This document shows positions 62,076 through 64,000 of a stretch of DNA of 64,000 nt, in pieces. Below the pieces are notes generated by a model that saw nothing but the letters and a program-made list of their open reading frames with translations, was not told the origin of the DNA and ran no database searches. The translations under genes and the position numbers were made by a program. This DNA is from Nilaparvata lugens (taxonomy: Eukaryota > Arthropoda > Insecta > Hemiptera > Delphacidae). Each line of letters begins with the position of its first letter. Position 1 is the stretch's first letter. The stretch lies in the NCBI RefSeq assembly GCF_014356525.2, contig NC_052510.1, positions 19,432,532 through 19,496,531 of the forward strand, written 5' to 3'.

Positions 62076-62929
62076 GAATGTCTTTGGTACATTGAGGAAG
62101 ACTATTCCAGCAGTAGTCCATCTAGCAATGTCGCTTTTTTCAGCAATTTGTTTTTTAAGAATTATTTGCAGTCCTTTACATCGAAAGGGTTCGAAAGAGC
62201 TTTTTTAAGTAAATTTGTTTGATACTAAGCTTAATAATCAATGTGGAAAAGCGTCGTTCCGCTGAACAGACTACGTTATAGCATATTCATTAACCTTCGA
62301 TTCATATAAATTATTGTAACTTTATATTTCTTCAAAATGATCATCTCCTAGACCTAGAATATCCTATTATAAAAAATAATGATGATTATGAGAAATTCAT
62401 TGTTAGATAAACTCATACCATTTGATGTAAAACCATTATTTGAAACTATTTACTATATTATAGTAAATAATTTTTTGAGACTTATTGATTATTCGATTAT
62501 TGTCTATCTAGTCTGGTTAAGTTATTTAAATTGTGTTTATATTTGAAATATATATAGAACATAATATTCAGTCACTATGCTATTGATTTCCCAATAGCTA
62601 AAAAAAGAGAATAATATTCTCTTTTAGCTATATTATCTTCCTCATTCTGTATTCTTCCAACTAGGTGTCCCTTGTTTTCAAATATAGTAATCTTAGTAGG
62701 CGTATGTTGGATTTATGTTATTTTTTATTATTCTATTGACAACCATATCGTATTCATATCATAAGCGTATGTCATATCATTTGTAATATTACATTTTTTC
62801 TCACATTTGAATCGAATCTTCAATTCGAGATCTATGGAACTTTATAGTAAATGTCAGAGTCATCAATAGACGGACAAACTTTTTGACGGAGAATTTATTA
62901 TCGTAAATGTTTGTTGCATTGTTCCATGG

Positions 62930-63562
62930 TGTCACCGAGGCAGGGTTAACAAATTACTAGATAAATGGTTTATTTAAATCGAGATATATATAAAAATTTA
63001 AAATAACATTTTCAAAATAAAGTTTTATTGAGAACAGATGTAGAATGTGAATTCTAATCTTGTAAGTTATAATATTTTGGTGACGTGTCTGTAATGTTGG
63101 AGGCGTTGGCTTTGTGACTTGCAACTTAGGTTTTTTCCTGTTCTTCTTCTTCTGAAAACATGGCTGGCTGTTGTGTGTGTAATTTTGTGCTCTGAATTAT
63201 TGTCTGTTTAAGTGAATTTATTAATGTTTTAAATTGAGTTTTATACAAGTTTATTGTGTACTAGTTTGTTATTAAATAGCTGTTTGTATTTTCAAGCCAA
63301 TAGCCACTGTGTTTCAACTGTAAACTAGATAAGTATTTTAGTTCGTAATAACTCTGAAATAATTAGGCTTAAGATATATTTTTCTTTGTGTATTTGTGTA
63401 AATTCATCTGAAGATTATAAGTTAATTTGCTCTGAAAACTGGATTTCTCATTCATAGGCAATAGATCCATTCACAGTTTATCAAGAATCTATTTCATTGG
63501 AGCCGACAACTATCCTTAGGTTGATAGGTGTTAAATGCTATTCCAACTGTTTAAGGAAAAAT
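62930..63562 (+). mobile_element. Candidate 5' LTR of a retroelement
   Basis: Placed by position only: it precedes a primer-binding-like site and a partial ORF. It could start at TGTCACCGAGG. The matching 3' LTR would be outside the window, so boundaries cannot be confirmed. Confidence 0.25.
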
Positions 63563-63580
63563 TGGTAGCATGGCAAATGT
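63563..63580 (+). other. Primer-binding-site-like sequence
   Basis: TGGTAGCATGGC agrees with the complement of the 3' end of initiator tRNA-Met (expected TGGTAGCAGAGC from general knowledge) at 10 of 12 positions, with the first eight identical. Confidence 0.3.
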
Positions 63581-63759
63581 TACCCCTGTGGTGGGACCGA
63601 ATTACAAAATAAATATGTCCCAAATGGTACACCATGAAATCCCTGGTTATAGAAATTATTAGTAAGATAGATATCTTGATAGGTTATGAATGGTTTGTTG
63701 CTGAGTGGGAAGTCAGTTCAAGAGAGATCAAGTTTTAATGAATCTGTGCATATTACAAA

Positions 63760-64000
63760 ATGGCAAACATTAAAAATGATCTGAATCTCATAGCATTCTT
63801 AACACAAAAGTTTGATGAGCAAAATGCTAAATTTGATAAGCAAAATGCTAAGTTAGACCAAATGTTTAAAAATCAAAATGCTAGGTTTGATTATATGAAG
63901 CAAGAATGTACTAGCATTAGACTAGAGCAGGTTAGTATAAACCTTCTATTGAAAAATGCACATGAAACATTGAAAGATGAAAACAAATTGAAGCAGGATG
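63760..64000 (+). CDS. Partial ORF with coiled-coil N-terminus (runs off window)
   Basis: It opens MANIKNDLNLIAFL at 63760 and remains open for 80 codons to the window end. KFDEQNAKFDKQNAKLDQ is a near-repeat with heptad character, followed by charged helical sequence (KNAHETLKDENKLKQ). Position after a candidate primer-binding site suggests the start of a gag-like or ORF1-like protein of a retroelement. A host coiled-coil gene cannot be excluded. Confidence 0.45.
   Translation, partial: MANIKNDLNLIAFLTQKFDEQNAKFDKQNAKLDQMFKNQNARFDYMKQECTSIRLEQVSINLLLKNAHETLKDENKLKQD

Noticed and set aside
61879..62121. Repeat-containing - strand frame (LLKLITPNSVSNSRES)
   Set aside because: It is a translation of a three-unit minisatellite.

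Overview
The window is AT-rich eukaryotic DNA with long introns, GT-AG splice sites and many decayed transposons. An odorant-binding-protein gene, a piggyBac remnant, RTE- and Jockey-type LINE fragments and many foldback elements point to an insect, most likely a hemipteran such as a planthopper. The species is inference. No bacterial-type operon, CRISPR array, rRNA gene or functional tRNA gene was seen.

The main gene is on the + strand, from the first visible exon at 4637 to a stop codon at 44675, with its 5' end not found. Eleven constitutive exons, plus a two-exon transmembrane module present twice, join in phase without a break into about 952 visible residues. In order these are a Cys-containing ectodomain, a thrombospondin type-1 repeat, a CUB-like domain, one transmembrane segment and a long Ser-rich and acidic cytoplasmic tail. 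I do not recognise an established gene name. Two introns (4799-15120 and 15476-32770) take up most of the locus and hold most of the transposon remnants.

The most interesting structure is a 2,031-bp tandem duplication (36612-38642 and 38643-40674). It duplicates the transmembrane exon, the juxtamembrane exon and a third, optional terminal exon made almost entirely from a foldback MITE. Exon phases allow only one transmembrane copy per transcript. The MITE exon gives a short alternative tail with its own stop codon, and an AATAAA signal follows only the second copy.

The second gene is on the - strand (58625 down to 50696): a secreted odorant-binding protein of about 218 residues in eight small exons. 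It has a CC-x-x-P motif like Plus-C/OBP70-type proteins and an unusual Pro/Gly-rich insert. A 59-bp possible cassette exon lies within it.

Repeats by region: 1-4.6 kb holds a duplicated 1.3-kb block; 9.6-14.9 kb holds two unidentified decayed coding clusters, a foldback and an RTE fragment; 18.6-25.3 kb holds a CA-microsatellite palindrome, a piggyBac C-terminus and a LINE between 292-bp direct repeats; 28.7-29.1 kb holds a near-perfect 168-bp inverted repeat with a Pol III-type promoter; 35.3-36.1 kb holds a hAT-like element with an 8-bp target duplication; 51-62 kb holds several MITEs and a LINE tail; 62.9-64 kb may be the 5' end of an LTR retroelement running off the window.
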